NCBI RefSeq assembly: GCF_014193515.1
Contig: NZ_BLXX01000001.1
Coordinates: forward strand, 795,628 to 859,627
Source: Geomonas silvestris
Lineage (GTDB): Bacteria > Desulfobacterota > Desulfuromonadia > Geobacterales > Geobacteraceae
DNA length: 64,000 nucleotides
Direction: 5' to 3'
Position numbers and translations under genes: made by a program. Shown in pieces: positions 33,301 through 41,983 of this stretch. Below the pieces are notes generated by a model. It did not search any database. It was not told the origin of the DNA and worked only from the letters and a program-made list of their open reading frames with translations. The number at the start of each line of letters is the position of its first letter. The stretch's first letter is position 1.

Positions 33301-36300
33301 CTAGGCGCTGCGCGGGCTCTCCCCGATCACCCTGCGGATCAGCTCCAGGGTCTCGCGGAAATCGATCGGCTTGGAGAGGTAGTTGTCCATGCCGGCCACC
33401 CGGCACTTCTCCTGGTCCTCCTTCGAGGCGTGCGCGGTCATGGCCACCACCGGGGTATGCCCCCCCGCGAGCCTTTCCCGCTCCCGGATCCGCTCGACCG
33501 CCTGGAAACCGTTCAGGCGCGGCATCTGCACGTCCATGAGCACCAGGTCGTAGCTCCCCGCCCCCCACATCTCAACCGCCTTTTCGCCGTCCTCCGCGAA
33601 GTGCACCTCGAAGTTGGCGCGCTCGAGCATCACCTTCAGGCACTGCCGGATCACCCCGTCGTCCTCGGCGACCAAAAGCCGCCCGCCCGGCTCTCCCTTG
33701 GGAAGGGGCCTGGGGACCGGTGCCGGCGCGGCCTCCACCCGGCAGGCGGCGCGCTGTTCCGGGCTCACCTCCTTGAGCGGGAGCGTCACCAGGAACCGGC
33801 TCCCCTTCCCCGGTTCGCTCTCCACCTCGATGGTCCCCCCGAGCCTTTCCACGATGTCCTTGCTGATGGCGAGCCCCAGGCCGGTCCCGCCGTACCTGCG
33901 CGAATGCGAGACGTCGAGCTGGGTGAAGGGCTGGAAGAGCTCCCGCCGGCTCTCGGGGGGGATCCCGATCCCGGTGTCGATCACCAAAAAGCGCAGCTCC
34001 CGCCCCGCCGCGCAGCGCCCCACCCCTACCTCGAGCGCCACCCTCCCCTTTTCGGTGAACTTCACCGCGTTGCTGGTGAGGTTGGTGAGCACCTGCACCA
34101 GGCGCACCTGGTCGCCCAGCACCAGCGCGGGGAGTTCGGGAGCGAAGGAGAAGTCAAGGTCGATCCGCTTGGCGTGGGCGGTCGGCCGCAGGGTGTTCAC
34201 CATGTTTTCCAGGCAGCCGCGCAGGGCAAAGGGTTCCTCCACGAGGGAGAACTTGCCGGCCTGGATCTTGGTGAGGTCCAGGATGTCGTTCAGGATGCGC
34301 AGCAGCGAGCGGGCCGAGGTGCAGGCGGTCTTAAGGTAGCCGCGCTGTTCCGGGTCGAGCGGACCGTCCAGGATCAGGTCGAACATGCCGAGGAGCCCGG
34401 TCATCGGGGTGCGCAGCTCGTGGCTCATGTTGGCCAGGAACTGGCTCTTGGCCTCGTTGGCGGCCTCGGCAGCCTCCTTGGCCTTAAGCACCCGGTCCTC
34501 GTCGGCCTTGCGCTCCAGGGCGATGGCAACCTGGTCCGCCACCGCCTTCATCAGCAAGAGCTCGTCCTCGGTGAACGTGGTGCGGCTGCGGGTGCCGAAG
34601 GAGAGGGTCCCCAGGGTGCGTCCCTGGGAGATCAGCGGATGGCAGGCGTAGGCCTGGATCCCGTAGGAGCGCACCAGGTCGACCCGCGGGTCCGCGGTGA
34701 CCGCGATCTCCTCGACCACCACACGGCAGGCGTCGCGCGCCACGCAGCCGCAGACGGCGACGCCGTATTCGAGCCACTCGATGTTCTGCTGCTCCGCGGC
34801 ATCGATCCCGGCGCAGGCGTTGAGGTGCAGGCGCCCGGCCTCCGCGTCGACCAGGTAGTTGAAGAAGGCGTCGCATTCCAAAAAGGACATCACCCTGCTG
34901 CAGAGTTCCTCGATGATCTCCTGGGGGGAGTCGCTGGCCAAAAGCCGGCTGGCGGTGTCGGCCAAGAGGTCGAGGCGCTGGGAGAGCTTGCGCAGGTGCT
35001 GCCCCGCGGCAACCGCCAGGCGCCGGGCGACCTCGGCGTCCTCCATCATGTCGAGGGCGGCGCGCTGCGACTCGATGAGCGAGGCGTTGGCGTTTTGCAG
35101 CTCGAGGGTCCTCTCGCCTACCCGCCGCTCCAGCCCCTCGTTGAGGGTTTGCAGCACCTCCTGTGCGGTGGTAAGTTCCCGGGTGCGTTCCTCGACCCGC
35201 AACTCCAGCTCGTGGCGGTGGGCCCTCAGTTCCTCCTGGTAGCGCCGGCGCTCGGTCACGTCGGTCTGCACGCCGTCCCAGATGGTCCGCCCGTCCGGCA
35301 AGCGGCGCGGCCGCGAGTGGAGCTGCATCCAGCGCAGCTCGCCGTCGGGCCTCAGCATGGGGACCTCCATGTCGAGGTCGCTCAGTTCTTCGGCCGAAAT
35401 CCGCTCCGCGTCGAGAAGTTGCGCGTAGTATTCGGGGAGCACCTGGCCGTGGAGCATCTGCGGGTCGGCCAAAAGCGCCGCGGCCGAAACCCCGTTTAGC
35501 CGCTCGATCCCGGCGCTTATGTAGAGAAAACGGACCGTGCCGTCCGGGTTGTGGGTGTACTGGTAGACGGCCGATTCGGGGAGGTTGTCCCCCAGAAGGC
35601 GCAGGCGCTCCTCGCTCTCCTTCAGGGCATCCTCGCTGCGCTTCATCTCGGTGATGTCGTTGAAGAGGATCGCCACGCGGCGGCTCTCGGGAGCGCCGAC
35701 CCGGTAGGCGCTTACGTCGAAGTAGCGGTCCAGGGCACGGGCGTAGTTCACGGTGTGCACGGCCTCCCCGGTCAGCGCGATGCCGCCGTAGAGCTCGTAC
35801 CAGTACTCCTCGTTGTCCGGAGCGATCTCGCGCATCGGCCTGCCGCGCACCCCGCTAAGCCCGGTGAGCCGCTCGAAGGCCGGGTTGGTCTCCAGGAAAC
35901 GGTAGTCGACGGGATGCAGCTCGCCGTCGAAGAGCACCTCGATGATGCAGAACCCCTCGGTGAGCGAATCGAAGAGCATCCGGTAGCGCTCCTCGCTTTC
36001 ACGCAGCGACTCCCGGGCCGCCAGGTGGTCCGCTACCTCCTTTTTGAGCTCGACCACCGCCAGGTTCAGCTGTTCGGTGCGCTCATCCACCAGCTCGCGC
36101 AGGTGTTCCCGGCTGTGCCGGTAGCGTCCGGCAACGAGGCTCATGAAGATACCCATCCCGAGGAACAGGGCGATGCTTAGCAGGTCGCGCACCGAGTCGA
36201 CATCGAAGGAGAAATGGGGAGCGAGATAATAGAAGCTGACGATGCAGGCGGAGGCCAGGGTGGCGGCGACGCCGGGGCCCGGTCCGCCGACCAAGGCCGC

Positions 36301-36444
36301 GATCATCACGGCAGGATAGAAGGTGAAGAAAGGGGGAAGCCCGCCGCCGACCAGGTGCATCAGGGCGTAGCGCAAAAGGACAGCAAGGGTGACCAGTGCC
36401 ACGGCTCCGGAATACCGGAAGAGTTTGTACTGGCTAGAGCTCAT
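33301..36444 (-). CDS. Hybrid sensor histidine kinase with PAS, GAF and receiver domains
   Basis: The 1047-residue protein has a three- or four-helix N-terminal membrane region of the DUF4118/KdpD type (residues 10-110), then a coiled coil. Two PAS domains follow (about 150-270 and 275-400), and a GAF domain (about 485-640) with a cysteine-rich [12 protein letters not shown]. Then come HisKA with phospho-His near 673 (SHELRTPM), the ATPase domain and a receiver with Asp near 970 ([13 protein letters not shown]). The kinase relays within itself or to an Hpt partner, which is not in the window. It is a lone gene. Confidence 0.93.
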   Translation of the reverse strand: MSSSQYKLFRYSGAVALVTLAVLLRYALMHLVGGGLPPFFTFYPAVMIAALVGGPGPGVAATLASACIVSFYYLAPHFSFDVDSVRDLLSIALFLGMGIFMSLVAGRYRHSREHLRELVDERTEQLNLAVVELKKEVADHLAARESLRESEERYRMLFDSLTEGFCIIEVLFDGELHPVDYRFLETNPAFERLTGLSGVRGRPMREIAPDNEEYWYELYGGIALTGEAVHTVNYARALDRYFDVSAYRVGAPESRRVAILFNDITEMKRSEDALKESEERLRLLGDNLPESAVYQYTHNPDGTVRFLYISAGIERLNGVSAAALLADPQMLHGQVLPEYYAQLLDAERISAEELSDLDMEVPMLRPDGELRWMQLHSRPRRLPDGRTIWDGVQTDVTERRRYQEELRAHRHELELRVEERTRELTTAQEVLQTLNEGLERRVGERTLELQNANASLIESQRAALDMMEDAEVARRLAVAAGQHLRKLSQRLDLLADTASRLLASDSPQEIIEELCSRVMSFLECDAFFNYLVDAEAGRLHLNACAGIDAAEQQNIEWLEYGVAVCGCVARDACRVVVEEIAVTADPRVDLVRSYGIQAYACHPLISQGRTLGTLSFGTRSRTTFTEDELLLMKAVADQVAIALERKADEDRVLKAKEAAEAANEAKSQFLANMSHELRTPMTGLLGMFDLILDGPLDPEQRGYLKTACTSARSLLRILNDILDLTKIQAGKFSLVEEPFALRGCLENMVNTLRPTAHAKRIDLDFSFAPELPALVLGDQVRLVQVLTNLTSNAVKFTEKGRVALEVGVGRCAAGRELRFLVIDTGIGIPPESRRELFQPFTQLDVSHSRRYGGTGLGLAISKDIVERLGGTIEVESEPGKGSRFLVTLPLKEVSPEQRAACRVEAAPAPVPRPLPKGEPGGRLLVAEDDGVIRQCLKVMLERANFEVHFAEDGEKAVEMWGAGSYDLVLMDVQMPRLNGFQAVERIRERERLAGGHTPVVAMTAHASKEDQEKCRVAGMDNYLSKPIDFRETLELIRRVIGESPRSA

Positions 36445-36712
36445 GGTTCTCCTCGGGCTGCAGCAGCGTCGCGACTACTTGTTAGGAAGCTACGGTTCGC
36501 GCTGCCGATCGTTGGGGTCAGGCGCACCATCCACCCGTCGAGCGCTTTAGGGAAAGCCTTGGGATCTATAGCACATTTGGGGGCGCAACCGATACAGGAA
36601 AAGTCTAAATGAGGCGCGGAGCATATGGACGACGCGACTTTCTTTACACCGCGTCCCTATTGCTTCCACATTTACCCGGTACAAAGGTCGCACGTTTCAC
36701 CTCTTGAACTTT

Positions 36713-36738
36713 GGGCGCCTTCGGGTGCCCTTTTTTTT
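36713..36738 (+). terminator. Orphan Rho-independent terminator
   Basis: GGGCGCC (36713-36719), loop TTCG, GGTGCCC (36724-36730) with one G-U pair, followed by eight T. No gene ends just before it on the plus strand. Confidence 0.8.
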
Positions 36739-36824
36739 GATCGGGGGCGGCGGGATTAGGTAGGTAACCGTGCTGCGCCCGGGCGGTCCGGTTCAAAATC
36801 AATTTCGACAAACGCAAAAACAGT

Positions 36825-36852
36825 TTGACACGGCGGCGCTGGCGGTGATATT
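36825..36852 (+). promoter_or_regulatory. Sigma-70 promoter of the ArsR-DUF2087-GIY-YIG gene
   Basis: A perfect TTGACA (36825-36830) lies 16 bases before GATATT (36847-36852). The start site would fall inside the adjacent inverted repeat. Confidence 0.55.
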
Positions 36853-36853
36853 G

Positions 36854-36871
36854 ATTCGATATACATCGAAT
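36854..36871 (+). promoter_or_regulatory. 18-bp palindromic operator for the ArsR-type repressor
   Basis: ATTCGAT (36854-36860) and ATCGAAT (36865-36871) form a perfect inverted repeat around ATAC. It covers the predicted start site and ends just before the ribosome site. This is the position and size of ArsR/SmtB operators, so autoregulation is likely. Confidence 0.7.
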
Positions 36872-36884
36872 TGGAGGCAACACC

Positions 36885-37901
36885 GTGAAAAGCGAACAGA
36901 GCATCGCCATCTTGAAGGCACTGGCGGATCAATCGCGGCTGGCGATCGTCAACTCGCTGTTGGAGCGCCCCCAGTACGTCGAGGAGATCGCCAGGCGCCA
37001 CGCCCTGGCCCCCTCTACCGTATCGTTCCACCTGCGCAAGTTGGAGCAGGCCGGGCTGATCAGCACGCGCCGCGAGCAGTACTACCAGGTCATCGAGCCG
37101 AACCTGGCCATCTTCAACACCACGTTGCGCGAAATCGTCGCGGCGACGCCGGCGGCAAAGGAGCTGCAGGACGAGCGGATGGAGCAGTACCGGCGCAAGG
37201 TGCTCGATGCCTTCTTCGTGAACGGCACGTTGGAGAAGCTCCCGGCGCAGCACAAAAAACGGCTCATCGTACTGGAGCAGTTCGCCCTGCGCTTCGAGTT
37301 GGGCCGGCACTACTCGGAGACCGAGGTGACCGCCCTCATCGCGCCGCTCTTCGACGACTACTGCACCGTCCGGCGGCTCTTGGTGGACGAGGGGCTCATA
37401 AGGCGCGAGGCGGCGGAGTACTGGCGGGAACAGGAACTGAGTGCGCCGGGCGAATTGGCCGCAACGACAACGACAGGATCGCAAACCATGAACAACGAGA
37501 AGAAGCGGTCAGAGGTCAAGAGGGTCTACAAGCAGACGAGCACCCAGCCGGGGGTGTACCAGATCCGCAACAAGGCAAACGGCAAGCTCTTCATCGACAG
37601 CAGCACGAACCTCGAGGGGGCGCGCAACAGCCGCCTCTTCCAGCTCAAGATGGGGAGCGTCGTCTTCAACGAGGCGCTGAAACAGGAGCTGCAGCAGTTC
37701 GGCGCGGAGAACTTCGACTTCGAGGTGCTGGAGGTACTCAAGCCGGTGCAGCCGGGGGAGCAGGAGGGCCGGCTATTGGCGGACCTGGAGCTGCGCTGGC
37801 TGGAAAAGCTGCGGCCGTTTGGCGAGCGCGGTTACAACAGTGAGAAGTCCTTCGAGCGGGAAAAGGAGAAGCAGGCGAGACGTTCAGCTTCGAAGGACTG
37901 A
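36885..37901 (+). CDS. ArsR-family HTH - DUF2087 - GIY-YIG-like fusion protein
   Basis: The 338-residue protein has a winged helix of the ArsR family at residues 1-75 (IARRHALAPSTVSFHLRKLE). DUF2087 follows at about 105-183, a domain that often trails ArsR-type helices. From residue 202 a GIY-YIG-like module starts MNNEKKRSEVKRVYKQTSTQ, with GVYQI at 223-227 and the partly lost second half FIDSS at 236-240 in place of YIGSS. The first two parts probably repress the gene itself through the operator at 36854. Whether the third still cuts DNA is doubtful because of the degraded motif. The start is a GTG after TTGGAGG. The fusion is unusual. Confidence 0.8.
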   Translation: MKSEQSIAILKALADQSRLAIVNSLLERPQYVEEIARRHALAPSTVSFHLRKLEQAGLISTRREQYYQVIEPNLAIFNTTLREIVAATPAAKELQDERMEQYRRKVLDAFFVNGTLEKLPAQHKKRLIVLEQFALRFELGRHYSETEVTALIAPLFDDYCTVRRLLVDEGLIRREAAEYWREQELSAPGELAATTTTGSQTMNNEKKRSEVKRVYKQTSTQPGVYQIRNKANGKLFIDSSTNLEGARNSRLFQLKMGSVVFNEALKQELQQFGAENFDFEVLEVLKPVQPGEQEGRLLADLELRWLEKLRPFGERGYNSEKSFEREKEKQARRSASKD

Positions 37902-37923
37902 AGCGGGATATTTTCAGGTACTA

Positions 37924-37958
37924 AAAAACCCGGCTACCGATCTGGCTGCCGGGTTTTT
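37924..37958. terminator. Bidirectional Rho-independent terminator
   Basis: The stem AAAAACCCGGC (37924-37934) with GCCGGGTTTTT (37948-37958) closes a 13-base loop. A and T runs on both sides serve the GIY-YIG gene and the convergent cytochrome gene. Confidence 0.9.
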
Positions 37959-37969
37959 CTTTGCCATGC

Positions 37970-38398
37970 TCAACGGTACCGGTCGTGGCACTCCCCGCAG
38001 GTGGCCTCGAGCTTCCGGAAGGCGGGCCGGGCCGCGGCGAAGTCCCCCTTCTGGGAGAGACCGCGTACTTCGGTTGCCCGGTCCTCAAGCTGCTTGGCCA
38101 GTTTTACAAAGCCCTTTTTCTGCTTCACGTTACGGTGGGGGCGCGACACTTTCAGATCCGGGATGGCCGCGAGAATCTTGCCGGACTCCTTATCGGCAGC
38201 GGCAGCATCGCCTTTCTCCAGTGCCGTCTCGAGCTCTGCCGATGCCATCGAAAACATCGGCATCATGGCGTGCAGCTTCCGCATCTGGGGATCGTGTTCC
38301 ATTCCGCCGTGGGCCCCGGTACCGTGGGCCGCGGCGACACCGCCGAGCGCGACGACTCCCAATGCTGCGCCTGCCAGAAAAAGACCTGCTCTCTTCAT
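37970..38398 (-). CDS. Periplasmic monoheme c-type cytochrome, cytochrome c'-like
   Basis: The 142-residue precursor has a signal peptide ending GGVAAAHG. The single heme motif CGECH sits at the extreme C-terminus (EATCGECHDRYR), as in the cytochrome c' class. His- and Met-rich N-terminal sequence AHGGMEHDPQMRKLHAMMP precedes a helical core. The ATG at 38398 is chosen because GGGGG lies six bases before it. It probably serves electron transfer or nitric-oxide/gas binding. No redox partner gene is adjacent. Confidence 0.78.
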   Translation of the reverse strand: MKRAGLFLAGAALGVVALGGVAAAHGTGAHGGMEHDPQMRKLHAMMPMFSMASAELETALEKGDAAAADKESGKILAAIPDLKVSRPHRNVKQKKGFVKLAKQLEDRATEVRGLSQKGDFAAARPAFRKLEATCGECHDRYR

Positions 38399-38609
38399 AT
38401 TCATCCCCCGCATGATTGAGCTGAACCTGCCGCTCCACTATCTACCGCGTTAACGTCGCAATGGCAAGCCGCATCCCAAAAGATCGGGAGGAAGCCGCTC
38501 AGGAACGCCGAGCCACCGGGTGGTCGCACTGCAATCGAGGATTGCTGATCTCGGCTGAATGCGTGGATGCAAACGGCTCACGGCACGGCCGTGTCCATTC
38601 AACGTTTTG

Positions 38610-39989
38610 CTACTCCGCAGCCGTTCCGCGTCGGGCGCCGGCCGGGAGCGCGATCTGGTACTTCTCCATGCGGTACATGAGGGTGTGCCGCGGGATGCGG
38701 AGAAAGCGTGCCGCCGCGGCCTGGTTCCAGGCGTTGCGCTCCAGCGACTCGACCACCGCCTCCCGTTCCAGTTGCTCGAGAGAGTACCCTCCCTCGGGGA
38801 GCCTCAAAACCGAGGCTGTACTCACCCGGTGCTCGTGGAACTTTCCGGGAAGCTCGTCGAGCCTCACCAGGTCGGCATCCCGCATGATGAGCAGGCGTTC
38901 CACGGTATTTTCCAGCTCCCGGACGTTGCCCGGCCAGGGGTAGTTGACCAGCGCCACCAGGGCCGCCTTTTCGAAGGTCACCTTCTCGCCGCCATGCTTG
39001 GCGCAGAAGTAGCGGATCAGCAGCGGGATGTCCCCCGAGCGCTCGCGCAGCGGCGGGAGCTGGATGGGAATCACCGACAGGCGGTAGTAGATGTCCTCCC
39101 TAAAGCTCCCCTGTTCGATGGCCTTCTCGATGTTTACGTTGGTGGCGGAGACGATGCGCACGTCGAGTTTGTAGCTGCAGGTCCCACCCACCGGCTCGAC
39201 CTCCCGCTCCTGCAGCGCACGCAACAGCTTGGGCTGCAGCTCCACCGGGAGTTCGCCCACCTCGTCCAGGAAAAGCGTCCCGCCGTCCGCCAGCTGAAAC
39301 TTCCCGGTCTTGTCGCGCACGGCTCCGGTGAAGGCCCCCTTCACGTGGCCGAACAGCTCGCTCTCCAGGAGGTCCCGGGGGATTGCCGCACAGTTGATGG
39401 CGACGAAAGGGCCTTCGCGCCGCGAGGAGTTGGCATGCAGCGAACGCGCGATCAGTTCCTTTCCGGTACCGGATTCACCCATGATGAGCACCGGGGCCTC
39501 GGTATCGGCGACCTTGCGCACCACCCCGAAGACCTTTTCCATCTGCTGCGAGGCTCCGACCATGGTCCTCAGTTCCGAGCGGTCCGAGAGCTCGACCTTG
39601 AGCCGCCGGTTCTCCTCGGCAAGCCCCTTGAACTCCAGCGCTTTTTTCACCGTGAGGCGCAGCTCGTCCCGGTTGAAGGGCTTGGTGAGGTAGTCGTGCG
39701 CCCCCGCCTTCATCGCCTCGACGGCGAGGTCGACGGTACCGAAGGCGGTCAGGATGATGACCAGCGTCTCGGGAGAGCGCTCCTTTATGGAGGTGAGCAC
39801 CGTGAGCCCCGTCATCCCGGTCATCTTCATGTCCGTTATTACCAGGCTCGGCTTGTGCTGCTGGAAAAGCTCGAGTCCCTCCTCGCCGCTACTGGCGGTC
39901 TGCACCAGGTAGCCGTCGTTTTCCAGGTTGTACTCCAGGACCCGGCGCAGCGAGACGTCGTCATCGATAACTAGAATGTGGTGTTTCAT
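38610..39989 (-). CDS. NtrC-family sigma-54-dependent response regulator
   Basis: The 459-residue protein has a receiver domain with Asp53 in SLVITDMKMTG. The AAA+ domain has Walker A GESGTGKE and the sigma-54 contact loop GAFTGA, followed by the Fis-type helix-turn-helix at the C-terminus (NQAAAARFLRIPRHTLMYRM). It activates sigma-54 promoters from enhancer sites. The divergent gene at 40550 has a sigma-54 promoter and an upstream long inverted repeat, so it is the likely target. No histidine kinase is adjacent, unlike the ZraSR pair it otherwise recalls. Confidence 0.92.
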   Translation of the reverse strand: MKHHILVIDDDVSLRRVLEYNLENDGYLVQTASSGEEGLELFQQHKPSLVITDMKMTGMTGLTVLTSIKERSPETLVIILTAFGTVDLAVEAMKAGAHDYLTKPFNRDELRLTVKKALEFKGLAEENRRLKVELSDRSELRTMVGASQQMEKVFGVVRKVADTEAPVLIMGESGTGKELIARSLHANSSRREGPFVAINCAAIPRDLLESELFGHVKGAFTGAVRDKTGKFQLADGGTLFLDEVGELPVELQPKLLRALQEREVEPVGGTCSYKLDVRIVSATNVNIEKAIEQGSFREDIYYRLSVIPIQLPPLRERSGDIPLLIRYFCAKHGGEKVTFEKAALVALVNYPWPGNVRELENTVERLLIMRDADLVRLDELPGKFHEHRVSTASVLRLPEGGYSLEQLEREAVVESLERNAWNQAAAARFLRIPRHTLMYRMEKYQIALPAGARRGTAAE

Positions 39990-40238
39990 GGGGACTCCGG
40001 TGGTTGAGCTCGCAGCTTTGCTAACGGTGCGCGGCGCTCAAGAAAAAGGGGCGCGCCCAAACGGGAGGTGTCAGGGTGCGCCCGATAACAAGGAGGTTAA
40101 CCGTTTTAACGGTCGTAACGTCTCTGCGGGAGGCATCAAGGTCCGTGCCAAGTCGGTGCAACCGGGTACCTCCTTGATATCGCAAGGGATCTGGGTGCCG
40201 CCTGTGACAGGCTCCCGTTCCGGAGCGCCAGACAATGC

Positions 40239-40268
40239 AGAATATTCGCAGGAGTTGACGAATATTCT
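40239..40268. promoter_or_regulatory. 30-bp perfect inverted repeat, probable activator site
   Basis: AGAATATTCG (40239-40248) and CGAATATTCT (40259-40268) are perfect inverted 10-mers with a 10-base spacer. Each arm contains the palindrome GAATATTC. It stands about 210 bases before the sigma-54 promoter, a distance typical of enhancers. Confidence 0.65.
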
Positions 40269-40380
40269 ACGGGCCGTGCTCTGTTGTTCGGGACTAACGG
40301 GAAAGCACCGAGTAGCGCCACCTCCGGCCGAAGCAGGGCGGGCGGAAGGTGGAGTGCGGAAAATTCTCAAGCTCCCCCAA

Positions 40381-40398
40381 GAATGTGCAGCATATTCC
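40381..40398. promoter_or_regulatory. Second, imperfect GAAT...ATTC site
   Basis: GAATGTGCAGCATATTCC resembles the arms of the upstream repeat (GAAT and ATTC at the ends). It lies 80 bases before the sigma-54 promoter and may be an extra activator half-site. Confidence 0.4.
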
Positions 40399-40479
40399 AA
40401 GATCCCCCGGGACCCATCCGCAGCGCGCAAATGAGCATTTTTATTTAATTACTGAACGTTACACAACAAAAAGCCTGAC

Positions 40480-40494
40480 TGGCACGCTGCTGGC
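40480..40494 (+). promoter_or_regulatory. Sigma-54 promoter of the ZraP-like gene
   Basis: TGGCACG (40480-40486) and TGGC (40491-40494) carry GG and GC ten bases apart, the sigma-54 spacing. The -12 has TGGC where TTGC is usual. The start would be near 40506. Confidence 0.75.
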
Positions 40495-40549
40495 TATAGG
40501 GATGGGCAAAGGCACCAGACGCCTTACCTCACAACAAAAGGAGCAGACC

Positions 40550-40861
40550 ATGAAAAAATCCCTGATCGTTGCAGTTGCCCTCACCCTTGGAGTCGCCAGT
40601 TTCGGAGTCGCCCAGGCCTCCGGCGGATCTTGCTGCCAGAACGGGCCCTGCACCCAGCAGGCGGCACAACTCTCGGGCGCGGGAGTCGACGAACTGACCC
40701 AGGAGGTCAAGGCGAAGGAACTGGAGTTGCGTCGTATCTACACCGACGACACCATCGATCCGCACCAGGTTGGCAAGGTGGAAGGAGAGCTTAAGGAGTT
40801 GAAGGGACAGTTGCGGGGGGTTGCCCAGAAACAGGGGGTCCCGCCCTGCTGCCTGAGCTGA
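40550..40861 (+). CDS. Cys-rich ZraP-like periplasmic metal-stress protein
   Basis: The 103-residue precursor has a signal peptide ending AQASGG. The mature part has a cluster GSCCQNGPC near its start, a helical middle (ELTQEVKAKELELRRIYTDD, then VGKVEGELKELKGQLRGVA) like half of ZraP/Spy proteins, and PPCCLS at the end. The paired Cys at both ends could bind zinc, lead or another thiophilic metal. AAAAGGAG precedes the ATG. The sigma-54 promoter and the divergent NtrC-type gene suggest induction on metal or envelope stress. Confidence 0.68.
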   Translation: MKKSLIVAVALTLGVASFGVAQASGGSCCQNGPCTQQAAQLSGAGVDELTQEVKAKELELRRIYTDDTIDPHQVGKVEGELKELKGQLRGVAQKQGVPPCCLS

Positions 40862-40902
40862 CGGTGACCTGAGGAAGGTTGAGGCTGACGCCGAAGCGGA
40901 CA

Positions 40903-40964
40903 GACTTACGGCAGCCGGCTGCGCCAGGGGAGCGGAAGAAAAGGCGCCAGGGCTGCCGTGAGTC
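40903..40964. repeat. Long hairpin between convergent genes
   Basis: GACTTACGGCAGCC (40903-40916) pairs with GGCTGCCGTGAGTC (40951-40964) at 13 of 14 positions plus one G-T. An inner GCGCC/GGCGC stem extends it. It lies between two convergent genes and may stop or protect both transcripts. Confidence 0.6.
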
Positions 40965-40986
40965 CGTCGGTTAGCGGAGGATAAGA

Positions 40987-41250
40987 CTACTTGCCCGGCT
41001 TCAGCATCTCGTCGAGCATGGCGTTGGCCTCTTTGAGCTTAGCGTTCAGCTTTTTAAGCTCGTCGGCGCTGTAGACCTTGTTACCCTTCTTGATTTCGCC
41101 GTTCAGCTTTTTCATTTTCTGCTGAAGACTGTCCACTTCGGCCTTGCAGTTTTTGGATGCGAGCAGGCACTCATCTTTGTCGTTGGCAAACACGGGGACA
41201 CTGCTCGACACAACCAGTGCTGCAATCACAAACAGTGCTGAGTTCTTCAT
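40987..41250 (-). CDS. Small secreted coiled-coil protein with two Cys
   Basis: The 87-residue precursor has a signal peptide ending PVFAN. The mature part is short and highly charged: DKDECLLASKNCKAEVDSLQ, then MKKLNGEIKKGN and ADELKKLNAKLKEAN, a probable helical hairpin. Its two cysteines may form a disulfide. GAGGAGG precedes the ATG. A promoter lies at 41284-41312. No family is recognised beyond similar small secreted proteins in Geobacter. It is divergent from the Lys-rich protein gene. Confidence 0.65.
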   Translation of the reverse strand: MKNSALFVIAALVVSSSVPVFANDKDECLLASKNCKAEVDSLQQKMKKLNGEIKKGNKVYSADELKKLNAKLKEANAMLDEMLKPGK

Positions 41251-41283
41251 AGTGCTACCTCCTCAGAGTATGACTACCTCTTA

Positions 41284-41312
41284 AGAATAAGCACTGAAAG
41301 AGGGGAAGTCAA
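41284..41312 (-). promoter_or_regulatory. Sigma-70 promoter of the small secreted Cys protein gene
   Basis: On the minus strand TTGACT (41307-41312) is 17 bases from TATTCT (41284-41289). The start codon follows within about 40 bases. Confidence 0.55.
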
Positions 41313-41453
41313 GACAGCAGCGCCTGTCTGAGAACCGGGCACTACGCAATAGCAATGGCCTCCAAACCAATGCCAGCGAGCCTCGTTTTTTATTGCCGCC
41401 CGGCCCCATATTGTATATGGTACCGAGATCTTTTGAATCTCATGGAGGGTACT

Positions 41454-41915
41454 ATGAAAAAAATTGTCTTGCTGACCGCTGTCGTATCGAGCCTTACTTT
41501 TGCCGCTGCTGCCTTCGGTGCTGACCCGATGGCCGGCATGGATCACGTGATTAACAAGAGCAACGAAGCGGTGGACCAGGCCGGCAAAAAGGAAGGGGAT
41601 CTGAAGGCGAAGGCGGCCGACAAGAAAGCCGACCTCAAGGCCAAGGCGGCTGCCAAAAAGGATGCGGCGGCCAAGAAGTCCAAAGAGGTAGCCGATCAGA
41701 CCGCACAGAAGGAAGCGGACCTGAAGGCCAAAGCAGCAGCCAAGCAGGCCGAGTCCCAGGCCCAGTCCGCCAAGAACAAGGAGGCCGTGGCTGCCAAGAA
41801 GAAAAAGATGAAAGACAGCGCGGCCGCCACCAAGAAGAATGCGGGTGCCGTCGCAAAGAAGGCAAAGGATTCCAAGGACGCCGCGGTTAACGATGCGAAG
41901 GACCTCGCGAAATAA
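41454..41915 (+). CDS. Lys/Ala-rich secreted protein, histone-H1-like composition
   Basis: The 153-residue precursor has a signal peptide ending AAFGAD. The mature part consists almost entirely of Lys, Ala, Asp and Gln in repeats of the type ADKKADLKAKAAAKKDAAAK, like LEA or histone-H1-type unordered proteins. The bias makes homology search uninformative. It could shield the envelope or bind polyanions, which is inference. The start at 41454 is within GGAGGG distance; an ATG at 41442 is an alternative with no change in signal. A terminator follows. Confidence 0.65.
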   Translation: MKKIVLLTAVVSSLTFAAAAFGADPMAGMDHVINKSNEAVDQAGKKEGDLKAKAADKKADLKAKAAAKKDAAAKKSKEVADQTAQKEADLKAKAAAKQAESQAQSAKNKEAVAAKKKKMKDSAAATKKNAGAVAKKAKDSKDAAVNDAKDLAK

Positions 41916-41943
41916 CCGTTAGCAGGTCGCGGTAATTCGAAAA

Positions 41944-41983
41944 GAGAGGACAGGCCTGCCTTCAGGCAGCCTGTCCTTTTTCT
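41944..41983 (+). terminator. Rho-independent terminator of the Lys/Ala-rich gene
   Basis: GGACAGGC (41948-41955) pairs with GCCTGTCC (41969-41976), with an inner stem, and is followed by TTTTTC and TTTTT. Confidence 0.85.

Larger units (their letters stand above)
36445..36884 (+). other. Intergenic region with an orphan plus-strand terminator
   Basis: Downstream of the divergent kinase start no plus-strand gene exists up to 36884, but a strong terminator stands at 36713-36738. This could be the 3' end of a small RNA encoded in 36445-36738. No promoter is clear; TATAGC at about 36568 is one weak option. The rest holds the ArsR promoter and operator. Confidence 0.35.
39990..40549 (+). other. 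Intergenic region between the sigma-54 activator and ZraP-like gene
   Basis: No gene is seen. It contains the inverted repeat at 40239-40268, a second related site at 40381-40398 and the sigma-54 promoter at 40480-40494. Bases 40080-40120 hold short palindromes (GTTAACCGTTTTAACGG). Confidence 0.6.

Noticed and set aside
33214..35499. 761-codon open frame on the plus strand.
   Set aside because: It is antisense to the hybrid kinase, made of proline, histidine and arginine-rich sequence; GC-rich genomes create such shadows.
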